Below are positions 25,908-34,021 of a stretch of 44,005 nucleotides of DNA, in pieces. The stretch's first letter is position 1. Every line of letters starts with the position of its first letter. Made by a program: the position numbers and the translations under genes. Below the pieces are notes generated by a model. That model was given only the letters and a program-made list of their open reading frames with translations. It was not told the DNA's origin and ran no database searches. This DNA comes from Methylococcales bacterium. GTDB taxonomy: Bacteria; Pseudomonadota; Gammaproteobacteria; Methylococcales; Methylomonadaceae. Where the stretch lies: assembly GCA_028714175.1 (NCBI GenBank), contig JAQTMV010000011.1:1-44005 (forward strand), in the 5' to 3' direction.

Positions 25908-27170
25908 ATGAATAATACCCATTTAACAAACACCCGTTTCAGCAATCTTGAATTGTCTGACTCTATCCTGCGCGGATTAACCGATGCAGGTTTTAATCGC
26001 TGCACTCCGATTCAGGACAAGGCTTTACCTTTGTCACTACGGGGCAAAGATATTGCCGGGCAGGCGCAAACAGGGACGGGGAAAACCGCAGCCTTTTTGC
26101 TGGCCACTTTTCAGTACTTAATCAATGATGAAAGTGAGCAGATTAAAAATCCCAGAGCGATCATTCTTGCGCCGACACGTGAATTAGCCATTCAAATTCA
26201 TAAAGACGCATTGCTGTTGGGCAAGTATCTTGATTTTAAATTCGCGCTGATTTACGGCGGAACTGACTATCAAAAACAACTGGACACGATAAAGTCCAAT
26301 GTTGATATTATCATTGGCACACCGGGTCGCGTTATTGACTTTTATCGGCAAAACGCTTTCACGCTGGACAATGTGCAGGTCACGGTGATGGATGAAGCCG
26401 ACCGTATGTTTGACTTGGGTTTCATCAAAGATATACGCTATTTATTACGGCGTATGCCGGCGCCGGATCTGCGCCTGAATATGCTGTTTTCAGCGACTTT
26501 ATCCTATAAAGTGACGGAACTGGCTTACGAGCACATGAATAATCCGGTGCTGATTCGCATCGAAACCGAAGAAGTTACCTCAAAAGCCATACAGCAAAGC
26601 GCGTTTTGTCCTGCTAACGAGCAAAAAATACCCTTATTGATCGGTCTGCTGAATTACTACCAGCCACAACGCAGCATTATTTTTGTCAATACCAAACGCT
26701 GTGCTGAACAACTGGATGACACCCTCAACGCCAACGGCTATAAAACCGCCGCTCTCAGTGGTGATGTGCCGCAAGATCAACGCCAGCGGCTGTTAAATGA
26801 TTTCCAGGAAAACCGGATCACCCTGTTGATTGCCACCGATGTTGCCGCCAGAGGGCTTCATATTCCTGATGTATCTCATATCATAAATTATGATTTACCG
26901 CAGGATGCGGAAGATTATGTGCATAGAATTGGCCGTACTGCACGTTTTGGCGCCAGTGGCGAGGCAATCAGTTTTATCTGTGAACAATACGCTTATTCAA
27001 TGCCGGATATTGAAGACTATATTGGTCAAAAAATCCCTGTTAAAGCGATCACTGCCGGTCTTTTAGCTGATGTCATAACACCGGAAAAAAGACTGCCGAA
27101 GCCGAAAACCGGCTATCAAGGGAAGCGCCCTAACCAGGTCAGAAACCAGAAACCTACAGTCCGGCCATAA
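25908..27170 (+). CDS. rhlB: ATP-dependent RNA helicase RhlB
   Basis: This 420-residue DEAD-box helicase has Q motif FxxxxPIQ (GFNRCTPIQ, about 29-36), motif I AQTGTGKT (53-60), PTRELA, TPGRVID, DEAD as [11 protein letters not shown], and the C-terminal lobe with [12 protein letters not shown] and HRIGRTAR. It resembles E. coli RhlB along its length (for example [16 protein letters not shown] and [13 protein letters not shown]). It lies divergent from trxA-rho as in enterics. RhlB unwinds structured RNA for the degradosome, which makes the nearby pnp a possible partner. The basic tail is shorter than in E. coli. Its 3' end overlaps yrfG by 17 bases. Confidence 0.95.
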   Translation: MNNTHLTNTRFSNLELSDSILRGLTDAGFNRCTPIQDKALPLSLRGKDIAGQAQTGTGKTAAFLLATFQYLINDESEQIKNPRAIILAPTRELAIQIHKDALLLGKYLDFKFALIYGGTDYQKQLDTIKSNVDIIIGTPGRVIDFYRQNAFTLDNVQVTVMDEADRMFDLGFIKDIRYLLRRMPAPDLRLNMLFSATLSYKVTELAYEHMNNPVLIRIETEEVTSKAIQQSAFCPANEQKIPLLIGLLNYYQPQRSIIFVNTKRCAEQLDDTLNANGYKTAALSGDVPQDQRQRLLNDFQENRITLLIATDVAARGLHIPDVSHIINYDLPQDAEDYVHRIGRTARFGASGEAISFICEQYAYSMPDIEDYIGQKIPVKAITAGLLADVITPEKRLPKPKTGYQGKRPNQVRNQKPTVRP

Positions 27171-27810
27171 GTTCTCTGAAATCCTCAATAGCAGGAAAAT
27201 CGCTTACGTTTTTTTTAGGCTGTTTACTATCGGGTTTGCTCACGGAAATTAAATGCACTATGCCGAACAGTCTGGCTGAATTCAATACCGACAGACTGTC
27301 ATCAATCAACAATGTGCTATGCTTTTCAAACGGCTGCTGCTGCTGTAATAAGCTCCAAAATTGAACGTGTTCTTTAGCAAACCCTAAATCATGAGAGCTG
27401 ATAATGCCGTCGAAAAATGGCTGCAAACAGGTTTTTTCCATTTTTAGTTCCAAACTGTCGCGGTGTGCATTGGTAACCAACAGAACCTTTTGTGAAGATT
27501 GCTGAAGTTTTTCGAGAAATTCCGTGACATGCGGCAATACAGCAATCAAGCCCGATATTTCTGCTTTCAATGCGGCAATATCCAGTTGTAAAATCTCACT
27601 CCAGTAATCCAGGCAATACCACTCCAGTTTGCCTTCCATGCTTTTAAAGTGTGGTTCCAGCTGTTGTTTTGCCGCAGTGGCTGACAGCCCTTGTTTTTCT
27701 GCAAATTTAAGCGGCACAAATTCCTTCCAGAAATGATTATCAAAATTCAAATCCAGTAATGTTCCATCCATATCCAGTAAAACAGTGTCAATTTCTTTCC
27801 AATTAATCAT
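27154..27810 (-). CDS. yrfG: HAD-family GMP/IMP 5'-nucleotidase (YrfG-like)
   Basis: This 218-residue cytosolic phosphatase has HAD motif I DMDGT (Asp13 nucleophile and Asp15), motif II LLVTNAH, Lys in GFAKEH and motif III LLIDDS. The run LDMDGTLLDLNFDNHFWKEFVP and the later WYCLDYWSEIL match E. coli YrfG, which hydrolyses GMP and IMP. As in E. coli it is divergent from nudE, 44 bases apart. Convergent overlap with rhlB (17 bases) leaves no room for a separate terminator. Confidence 0.92.
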   Translation of the reverse strand: MINWKEIDTVLLDMDGTLLDLNFDNHFWKEFVPLKFAEKQGLSATAAKQQLEPHFKSMEGKLEWYCLDYWSEILQLDIAALKAEISGLIAVLPHVTEFLEKLQQSSQKVLLVTNAHRDSLELKMEKTCLQPFFDGIISSHDLGFAKEHVQFWSLLQQQQPFEKHSTLLIDDSLSVLNSARLFGIVHLISVSKPDSKQPKKNVSDFPAIEDFRELMAGL

Positions 27811-27854
27811 AAGAGTGAGTTATAGTTGTTCCAATTACTCGATAAAATAGCACA

Positions 27855-28403
27855 ATGACTGATACACCAACCATCCTTAACAAAACAACCATCGCTAAAA
27901 GCCGCTTATTTCGCATTGAATCGCTGGATATACGATTTAGCAATGGTGAGCAGCGCAATTACGAACGCCTGGCACGGGGCAATTCCGGCGGTGCCGTGCT
28001 GATCGTGCCGATGCTGGATATTGAAACTGTGTTATTAATCAGGGAGTATTCCGCCGGCGTACACCGTTATGAAGTAGGCTTGCCTAAAGGTAAAATCGAC
28101 ACCGGCGAATCATTTCTCGATGCCGCCAACAGAGAGCTTAAAGAAGAAGTCGGCTTTGGCGCCAGAAAACTCCATCACTTAAGCTCTTTTTCCATCGCGC
28201 CATCTTATCTCGAACATACTACAGAGATTATTATTGCTCAGGATTTATATGCTGAAAAATTACCCGGTGATGAACCGGAAGCGCTTGATGTTATTCCCTG
28301 GAAATTAAGCAACATCAATGAATTATTAGCTACCGGCGAATGTACCGAAGCACGTTCGATTGCGGCGTTGTTTATGACGCTGGAATATTTTAAAGCGCAA
28401 TAA
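27855..28403 (+). CDS. nudE: ADP compounds hydrolase NudE
   Basis: This 182-residue Nudix hydrolase splits ADP-ribose, NADH and diadenosine polyphosphates. The Nudix box is complete: GKIDTGESFLDAANRELKEE, then VGFG. The N-terminal TPTILNKTTIAKSRLFRIESLDIRFSNG and the later SIAPSYLEHTTEIIIAQDLY follow E. coli NudE closely. Divergent pairing with yrfG is conserved. A long palindrome 28 bases behind the stop may end its transcript. Confidence 0.95.
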   Translation: MTDTPTILNKTTIAKSRLFRIESLDIRFSNGEQRNYERLARGNSGGAVLIVPMLDIETVLLIREYSAGVHRYEVGLPKGKIDTGESFLDAANRELKEEVGFGARKLHHLSSFSIAPSYLEHTTEIIIAQDLYAEKLPGDEPEALDVIPWKLSNINELLATGECTEARSIAALFMTLEYFKAQ

Positions 28404-28431
28404 TCTTAACTTCTCATTATTTGCCGGATTT

Positions 28432-28464
28432 AGACCTGCGAGGTTTTTAAAACCTCGCAGGTCT
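28432..28464. terminator. Near-perfect 33-base palindrome (terminator-like dispersed repeat)
   Basis: AGACCTGCGAGGTTTT (28432-28447), one T, then its exact reverse complement AAAACCTCGCAGGTCT (28449-28464). Outer arms ATTTGCC and GGCAAAT extend it further. It lies between the 3' end of nudE (plus) and the 3' end of the next minus-strand gene, so it could stop transcription from both sides. I recall similar palindromes repeated in several bacterial genomes. Confidence 0.65.
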
Positions 28465-28500
28465 GGCAAATACTACCTGCGTCAAGTGAGAAACTACCAC

Positions 28501-29217
28501 TTAACTTCTCTGGCCGGTATTTTTTTCCAAATTCAATCGTTTTACCGTATCACCTGCTATTCTTGCCACATAGATCAATATACAAAATGCTATCAGTAAA
28601 CCTGATATTAACAGGGGATAAGAAACACTGCCCTGCTTCGCTGATCCGCTGACTAAACCAGCCAGATGTTTAGTGGTATAACCGATGTACACTAGGCTGC
28701 CGTTGTAAATTAAAATGCCGCTGGTTGCACCCAGATAAGCCCAGAATCTGACTTGCGTGACAGCTAACGCATAACTAAGCAATGCGAATGGCAATGGCGT
28801 CAGACGTAATAAAAACATCAGTTTGAATGGCTGACTGTTAATCGCGTCATCCAGCGCCGCTAACTGCTTATGTTTAGCAATAAAAGTGATGACCTTATCC
28901 TTAAATGAATATCGCCCCAGAAAAAAAATTAACGCCGCTGCCATATACGTTGCAATAGTCATATAAAATTCTGCAGCGCCAATTGAAAATAATAAACCTG
29001 CAGCTAAGCAGAGCGTATCGACTGATACAAAAAAAGGTGTCAGAACAACAAATAACACGATAAAGCCCAATGGAGCAAAAGCTCCCTGCTTCTGAATCCA
29101 TAATTCCAAATCAGGAAGATAAAGCTCCAGTTCATGGCCAATAATTAATATTATGCCAACAACAGCCAGAATTACAGTTAACCTGCTGAAAAGAGATATA
29201 TTTTTAAGCTGTATCAC
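28501..29217 (-). CDS. TVP38/TMEM64 (VTT-domain) membrane protein
   Basis: This 238-residue inner-membrane protein of the TVP38/DedA-like VTT superfamily has hydrophobic segments at about residues 11-27 and 47-65, a re-entrant-like pair around FFVSVDTLCLAAGLLFS and FYMTIATYMAAALIFFLGRY, and a C-terminal helix. The motif LLRLTPLPFALLSYALAVTQVRF is the characteristic R..P.pF...y...v...F block. Members have been linked to lipid scrambling and membrane homeostasis. The start is GTG at 29217. It lies 48 bases after the HdeD-family gene on the same strand and may share its transcript. Confidence 0.85.
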   Translation of the reverse strand: MIQLKNISLFSRLTVILAVVGIILIIGHELELYLPDLELWIQKQGAFAPLGFIVLFVVLTPFFVSVDTLCLAAGLLFSIGAAEFYMTIATYMAAALIFFLGRYSFKDKVITFIAKHKQLAALDDAINSQPFKLMFLLRLTPLPFALLSYALAVTQVRFWAYLGATSGILIYNGSLVYIGYTTKHLAGLVSGSAKQGSVSYPLLISGLLIAFCILIYVARIAGDTVKRLNLEKNTGQRS

Positions 29218-29264
29218 CTGCTTTTCCCTAAAAAAGTCAATAAACCGAATCGTGAAAGCGTTAT

Positions 29265-29846
29265 TTAATGACTGTCTTTGTATCGCAGGCTTATATTAAC
29301 CAGTGACCAGCCCCCAAAAAACATATTAATGCCAAAAAGCAGGCCTAATAACCACGCTGCTGTTCCGGGCCAACCCATCCAAACGACCACTGCCAAAATC
29401 AAAGCCGTCAGACCACTGAATAGCACAAAGCCCCAGTGTGCCAGTGGCCGCATCATGAATGCGAAAGAAATTTTGGCGATGCCTTCCAATGCAAAAAACA
29501 GTGTCATCAGCATTGTTAAGGTCAGTATTCCCTCTAGCGGCTGGGCAAGAAACAAATAGCCGATGACAAGTTGCAAGATCCCCATAAACAGCCATAAGCC
29601 AAAACCGGGCATACGGAAAAAAAGCAAGGCCCGGGTAATAAGAAATGTTCCTCCAAACAGAAGAATCCAGCCTAACGAGACGACTATGGCCACTGTAAAA
29701 AAGTGAGGTAATAATATCGCAATAATACCCAGGACGATAAGAAAAATGCCCTCGGCCAAAAAAAATTTCCAATGCGCTTGAAAGTAATCCTGCATTTTCT
29801 GCTGCATCTGCTTTATTTCAATGGTGTTGCTTCCTATTTTGATCAT
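29265..29846 (-). CDS. HdeD-family (DUF308) membrane protein
   Basis: This 193-residue protein has six membrane segments in three pairs and the repeated G..l...G...l layout of DUF308/HdeD. Examples are FFLAEGIFLIVLGIIAILLP, the second pair beginning LWLFMGILQLVIGYLFL and the third ending WLLGLLFGINMFFGGWSL. HdeD is tied to acid resistance at high density in E. coli; whether that holds here is unknown. It precedes the VTT-domain gene on the same strand. Confidence 0.85.
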   Translation of the reverse strand: MIKIGSNTIEIKQMQQKMQDYFQAHWKFFLAEGIFLIVLGIIAILLPHFFTVAIVVSLGWILLFGGTFLITRALLFFRMPGFGLWLFMGILQLVIGYLFLAQPLEGILTLTMLMTLFFALEGIAKISFAFMMRPLAHWGFVLFSGLTALILAVVVWMGWPGTAAWLLGLLFGINMFFGGWSLVNISLRYKDSH

Positions 29847-29944
29847 GGCTTTTGCTCATAAAATGTTGAGTAATCTACCTGCAGCAACCGGCTTCAGGCT
29901 TTCTTACAGCTTACAAACGTTGATTTGTAGGGACTACCCTACCC

Positions 29945-29970
29945 AAAAATGGGCCTTACGGCCCCTTTTC
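29945..29970 (-). terminator. Intrinsic terminator behind pnp
   Basis: A five-pair stem GGGCC-TTAC-GGCCC (29951-29964) is flanked by A- and T-rich stretches, so on the minus strand it reads GGGGCCGTAAGGCCCATTTTT. It lies 30 bases past the pnp stop and would close the long rimP-pnp operon. Confidence 0.75.
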
Positions 29971-29993
29971 CTTTATTAAAAAAACAGAACATA

Positions 29994-32063
29994 TTATTTA
30001 TCCGCTTCTTTAATACTTAATCTAACCCTTCCCTGACGATCAATTTCAAGCACTTTAACTCTAACAACATCACCTTCATTCAATCTGTCGCTGACTTTAT
30101 CGACGTGTTCATCTGAAATTTGCGAGATATGCACCAAACCATCCTTACCCGGCAGAATCGTGACAAAGGCACCGAAATCCATTAATCTGGCGACTTTACC
30201 CTCATAAACCTTACCCACTTCAACTTCAGCAGTAATTTCTTCAATAAGGCGACGTGCTTCTTCACCTGCTGCTTTATCGACAGAAGCTATCTTAACGATG
30301 CCGTCGTCGGTTAAATCAACACTGGCTCCGGTTATTTCAGTAATGCTGCGTATAGTTGCGCCGCCTTTGCCGATAACTTCACGAATTTTGCTAGGATCAA
30401 TTTTGAAAGTAATAATACGCGGCGCAAAATCTGACATTTCGTCGCGCGTACTCGATAATGCCTTGTTCATTTCACCCAGAATATGCAAACGACCCCGTTT
30501 TGCCTGTTCCAGTGCGGTTTTCATGATTTCTGCAGTAATACCCTCTATTTTGATGTCCATTTGCAGCGCGGTAATCCCGTCTACAGAACCTGCAACTTTA
30601 AAGTCCATATCGCCCAGATGATCTTCATCACCCATAATGTCAGACAAAACCACGAAGCTATCGCCTTCCTTAATCAAGCCCATTGCGATACCCGCAACCG
30701 GTGATGTAATCGGCACACCGGCATCCATTAATGCCAGGCTGCTGCCACATACCGAAGCCATCGAGCTTGAGCCGTTGGATTCAGTGATTTCAGAAACCAC
30801 GCGAATGGTATAGGGGAATTCATCCATATTGGGCAATACGGCTGTTACGCCACGTTTTGCCAAACGGCCATGGCCGATTTCACGGCGTTTTGGCGAGCCG
30901 ACAAAACCTGTTTCACCGACACTGTACGGAGGAAAATTATAATGCAGCATGAACGGTTCTTTATATTCACCCGCCAAGGCATCGATGATTTGTGCATCAC
31001 GTTGAGTACCCAGTGTTGCTACTACCAATGCCTGAGTTTCGCCACGCGTAAACAGGGCAGAACCGTGAGTTCTCGGTAATACGCCTGTTCTGATTGTAAT
31101 CGGACGGATCGAATCCAGTGTGCGACCATCGATACGTTTCCCTTCATTAAGAATAGCGTTGCGAACAATACGGTATTCCAGGTGTTCGATAATGCCTCGT
31201 ATATCATTTTCGGCGTAACTTGCCGATAACTTTTCTACAATGGCGTTACGAATGCCTTTCAGGTGATCCTGGCGAACTAATTTTTCCGCAATGGTGTAGA
31301 CAGCTTTAATCTCGGACTCAACTGCTTCTGTGACTAACCCAACCAGGTCAGCATTGGCCTCGGGAGCTACCCACTCAACGATACCCGTACCCGCAGCCTG
31401 CGCAAATTCATTAATGGCATTAATAGCGATTTGCATTTGTTCATGGCCAAAAAGAACAGCGCCCAACATGACTTCTTCAGATAAACCTGCCGCCTCCGAT
31501 TCAACCATTAATACGGCATGCGCTGTGCCCGCTACGACCAGGGTTAATTGAGATTCTTTTAAGGCAGCAGGAGACGGGTTTAACAAATATCTGCCATCTT
31601 TATAACCAACACAAGCCGCGCCTATTGGCCCGTTAAAGGGTAATCCTGAAACTGCCAATGCAGCAGACGCCCCCAAAAGCGCCGGAATTTCCGGATCAAC
31701 TTCCGGATTCAAAGAGACAACCGTGGCAATAATCTGAACTTCGTTGGTATAGCCCTCAGGAAAGAGCGGACGAATAGGCCGATCAATCAGCCGGGACGTC
31801 AAGGTCTCTTGTTCACTTGGCCGCCCTTCCCGCTTGAAAAAGCCGCCGGGTATTTTACCCGCTGCATAAGCTTTTTCCTGATAATTAACAGTTAATGGAA
31901 AAAAATCGCCGCCATTAGCTTCTTTTTTACCAACAACGGTGACTAGCAATGATGTACCATCGACATCAATTATGACGGCGCCGTCTGCTTGCCGCGCTAT
32001 TTCACCAGTTTCTAGCGTAACGAGTTGATCACCGTACTGAAATTCTTTCCTGATAGGCTTCAC
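29994..32063 (-). CDS. pnp: Polyribonucleotide nucleotidyltransferase (PNPase)
   Basis: This 689-residue enzyme degrades RNA phosphorolytically from the 3' end and is the degradosome partner of RNase E and RhlB. It has two RNase PH domains ([21 protein letters not shown] in the first, [26 protein letters not shown] in the second), a KH domain ([15 protein letters not shown], about 553-567) and an S1 domain ([19 protein letters not shown]). The start is GTG at 32063 with AGGA about ten bases upstream. It is slightly shorter than E. coli PNPase because the tail after S1 is brief. A large hairpin lies in its leader. Confidence 0.97.
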   Translation of the reverse strand: MKPIRKEFQYGDQLVTLETGEIARQADGAVIIDVDGTSLLVTVVGKKEANGGDFFPLTVNYQEKAYAAGKIPGGFFKREGRPSEQETLTSRLIDRPIRPLFPEGYTNEVQIIATVVSLNPEVDPEIPALLGASAALAVSGLPFNGPIGAACVGYKDGRYLLNPSPAALKESQLTLVVAGTAHAVLMVESEAAGLSEEVMLGAVLFGHEQMQIAINAINEFAQAAGTGIVEWVAPEANADLVGLVTEAVESEIKAVYTIAEKLVRQDHLKGIRNAIVEKLSASYAENDIRGIIEHLEYRIVRNAILNEGKRIDGRTLDSIRPITIRTGVLPRTHGSALFTRGETQALVVATLGTQRDAQIIDALAGEYKEPFMLHYNFPPYSVGETGFVGSPKRREIGHGRLAKRGVTAVLPNMDEFPYTIRVVSEITESNGSSSMASVCGSSLALMDAGVPITSPVAGIAMGLIKEGDSFVVLSDIMGDEDHLGDMDFKVAGSVDGITALQMDIKIEGITAEIMKTALEQAKRGRLHILGEMNKALSSTRDEMSDFAPRIITFKIDPSKIREVIGKGGATIRSITEITGASVDLTDDGIVKIASVDKAAGEEARRLIEEITAEVEVGKVYEGKVARLMDFGAFVTILPGKDGLVHISQISDEHVDKVSDRLNEGDVVRVKVLEIDRQGRVRLSIKEADK

Positions 32064-32107
32064 TATTTGAGATTCCTTTGTGTAAAGGTTGTTTAAAGGG
32101 TTGGTGG

Positions 32108-32157
32108 CGGGTTACGCTATTGTCTGCCTGTACGATACAGGAAGACACGGTAACCCG
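32108..32157 (-). promoter_or_regulatory. Long hairpin between rpsO and pnp (probable RNase III processing site)
   Basis: CGGGTTAC (32108-32115) pairs with GTAACCCG (32150-32157); inside, GTCT/AGAC and CCTGTA/TACAGG continue the stem around a three-base loop, leaving one internal loop. E. coli has a comparable leader stem cleaved by RNase III and used for PNPase autoregulation. Position and shape agree; the function here is inference. Confidence 0.6.
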
Positions 32158-32188
32158 GTTTACAACTGTAGTGTTTCCTGGAGACTTT

Positions 32189-32458
32189 CTACTTACGCAA
32201 ACCCAGTCGATCAATCAATGAACGATAACGGTTGCTGTCTTTATTTTTCAAATAATCCAGTAACTTGCGGCGCTGATTAACCATGCGCAACAAACCACGT
32301 CGCGAGTGATTGTCTTTTTTGTGCGCCGCAAAGTGTGGAGTTAAATGAGCAATGTGCGCTGTCAACAGTGCAATCTGTACTTCAGGTGACCCAGTATCGG
32401 TTTCTGACTGGCGATACGCTTCAACGACCGCTTTCTTTTGTTCTGCAGTAAATGGCAT
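32189..32458 (-). CDS. rpsO: 30S ribosomal protein S15
   Basis: This 89-residue protein has the standard S15 length. It binds the central domain of 16S rRNA early in small-subunit assembly. The signature [16 protein letters not shown]...HIAHLT and [25 protein letters not shown] are present. An AGGGA site precedes the ATG. It sits between truB and pnp as in enterics. Confidence 0.98.
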   Translation of the reverse strand: MPFTAEQKKAVVEAYRQSETDTGSPEVQIALLTAHIAHLTPHFAAHKKDNHSRRGLLRMVNQRRKLLDYLKNKDSNRYRSLIDRLGLRK

Positions 32459-32490
32459 TTGTAATCCCTAAGATTAAAAATTAAAAATAA

Positions 32491-32541
32491 AGTCGTCTGA
32501 TGGCGACTCCTTATTACACTGTTTCCACGATAGGGTGTAGA
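32491..32541 (-). promoter_or_regulatory. Candidate rpsO promoter and 5' hairpin with T-tract
   Basis: On the minus strand TCTACA (32536-32541), 17 bases and TGTAAT (32513-32518) could be a promoter inside the operon. Directly after it AGTCG-CCATCAGA-CGACT (32491-32508) is followed by a T-rich run. The hairpin is either a terminator for read-through from truB or a 5' element of the rpsO transcript. Confidence 0.4.
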
Positions 32542-32597
32542 AATCAATATATAGTGTTTACACATCATTGCCGATTTTTTAAAGCTCCTCTCCCTAA

Positions 32598-32617
32598 CCC
32601 TCTCCAGCAGGAGAGGG
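32598..32617. repeat. CCCTCTCC/GGAGAGGG hairpin repeat
   Basis: CCCTCTCC (32598-32605), four-base loop AGCA, then GGAGAGGG (32610-32617): a perfect eight-pair stem, preceded by TCTCCCTAA. This kind of 'ccctctcc' palindrome is dispersed in many proteobacterial genomes. It lies in the 237-base gap between truB and rpsO. Confidence 0.6.
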
Positions 32618-32695
32618 AATGAAAGTGCTGACAATGAAGTGCGATGAGTTTATTTATTGCGTTTCCGGATTTCACAGAGACGTTAAATCGCGTCT

Positions 32696-33622
32696 CTACT
32701 CGTTGTTCATATTGAACAGCCTTTTCGGCGCCAGTTTACCATCCATTAACATTTCTCCCAAGCCCAAAAAGACTGACGCCTGGTACATTCGCGCTGTGCC
32801 TTGCATCGTTCCAGGCCCGGAGTTTTGGAATGCCGTAAAGTTAATCGATTGTCCGTATTTAATAAGAACGGCTTGTTCAGCGGATAACTGCACTGCTGGC
32901 AGCGCTTCCATAGGTTTATCGACATTGACCAGACATTGAAACAAGTCTTGCTCATTCATAGCTGTCAACTGTTCAATGGTTTTGGCATCTTCAATGCTAA
33001 ATTGACCCGCCTCAAGCCGGCGCAATGCTGTTACAGTTCCGCCGCATCCCAGAGTGTGGCCAATATCTTCAGCCAATGACCGGATATAAGTGCCTTTTGA
33101 ACAGAAGACCTCCAGCGTTAACCTGTCTTTAAAAAAATCTCGCAGCTTTAAATCGAATATGCAGATACGCCTGGCTTTGCGCTCGACGGTTTTGCCTTCC
33201 CTTGCCAATTCATAGAGCTTTTTACCGTTATACTTTAAAGCCGAATACATCGGCGGAATCTGCTCGATTTCACCGGTAAATGTATTTAAACAGGCTTGTA
33301 TCTGATCAACTGACAAATCAGGTACCTGTTTAGTCTCTATAACAATGCCTTCAGCATCGCCGGTATCGGTCATAACGCCCAGTTGAATAACGACTTGATA
33401 ACGCTTGTTATCATCCAGCATCAACGCGGATACTTTGGTGGCCTCGCCAAAACAAAGCGGCAGCAAACCCGTTGCCAACGGATCCAGACTGCCGGTGTGC
33501 CCGGCTTTATTGGCGTTAAACAAACGCCTTACTTCCTGTAAAGCCCTGTTTGAAGACACGCCCGGGCGCTTATCCAACAGCACTATGCCATGCACATCGC
33601 GCCCGGATTTGCGTTTGCTCAT
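32696..33622 (-). CDS. truB: tRNA pseudouridine(55) synthase
   Basis: This 308-residue enzyme makes pseudouridine 55 in the T-loop of tRNAs. The catalytic Asp is Asp47 in GHTGSLDPLATG. KRYQVVIQLG, PPMYSALKYNGKKLYELAR and CSKGTYIRSLAEDIG are the other family motifs, and a short PUA-like C-terminal part follows. The ATG overlaps the rbfA stop by four bases (ATGA), so translation is coupled. Confidence 0.97.
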   Translation of the reverse strand: MSKRKSGRDVHGIVLLDKRPGVSSNRALQEVRRLFNANKAGHTGSLDPLATGLLPLCFGEATKVSALMLDDNKRYQVVIQLGVMTDTGDAEGIVIETKQVPDLSVDQIQACLNTFTGEIEQIPPMYSALKYNGKKLYELAREGKTVERKARRICIFDLKLRDFFKDRLTLEVFCSKGTYIRSLAEDIGHTLGCGGTVTALRRLEAGQFSIEDAKTIEQLTAMNEQDLFQCLVNVDKPMEALPAVQLSAEQAVLIKYGQSINFTAFQNSGPGTMQGTARMYQASVFLGLGEMLMDGKLAPKRLFNMNNE

Positions 33623-34017
33623 GTATCGGTCTCATCCAAATCATGCTTGTCCTGAGCGGAGTCGAAGGACTTATCAATGCCGCTTAATAACTCTGCCACC
33701 CGCATACCGGTATCAAATGAATCATCGTAATAAAAACGCAATTCAGAAATATGCCGCAGACGCATCCTTTTTGCCAACTGATGACGAATCACCGGGGCCA
33801 ATTCATTTAACAGTTTGACGTTGGCGCGTTTGCCCTGCTCATCAACATTCAATACCGTGATATACACCTTTGCAAGGGCAAGGTCTTTAGTGACTTCAAC
33901 TTCATTGATGGTAATAAATCCCAGCCTGGAGTCATCAATATCCCGCTGCAGGATTAAAGAAAGCTCTTTCTGCATCTGCGATGAAACGCGGGCACTGCGG
34001 CCAAATTCTCTTGCCAT
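33619..34017 (-). CDS. rbfA: 30S ribosome-binding factor A
   Basis: This 132-residue KH-like protein acts in 16S 5'-end maturation and cold adaptation. It starts at MAREFGRSARV (ATG 34017, four bases after the infB stop); the longer upstream frame lies inside infB. Core motifs are RVSSQMQKELSLIL and RLGFITINEVEVTKDLALAKVYITV. The last 15 or so residues (SFDSAQDKHDLDETDT) come largely from a dispersed DNA repeat that forms the 3' end of the gene. The stop overlaps the truB start by four bases. Confidence 0.95.
   Translation of the reverse strand: MAREFGRSARVSSQMQKELSLILQRDIDDSRLGFITINEVEVTKDLALAKVYITVLNVDEQGKRANVKLLNELAPVIRHQLAKRMRLRHISELRFYYDDSFDTGMRVAELLSGIDKSFDSAQDKHDLDETDT
33645..33670. 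repeat. Dispersed repeat copy inside the rbfA 3' end
   Basis: GTCCTGAGCGGAGTCGAAGGAC (33649-33670) with inverted ends GTCCT/AGGAC. On the rbfA strand it reads TCCTTCGACTCCGCTCAGG and is translated as SFDSAQD. It shares its core with the copies at about 193, 3732 and 3882. Confidence 0.75.
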
Positions 34018-34021
34018 AAGT

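Noticed and set aside
25808-26005. A longer thioredoxin start (66 extra codons)
   Set aside because: The extension overlaps the divergent rhlB gene and the trxA promoter; the GTG at 25807 has a good ribosome binding site and gives the standard length.
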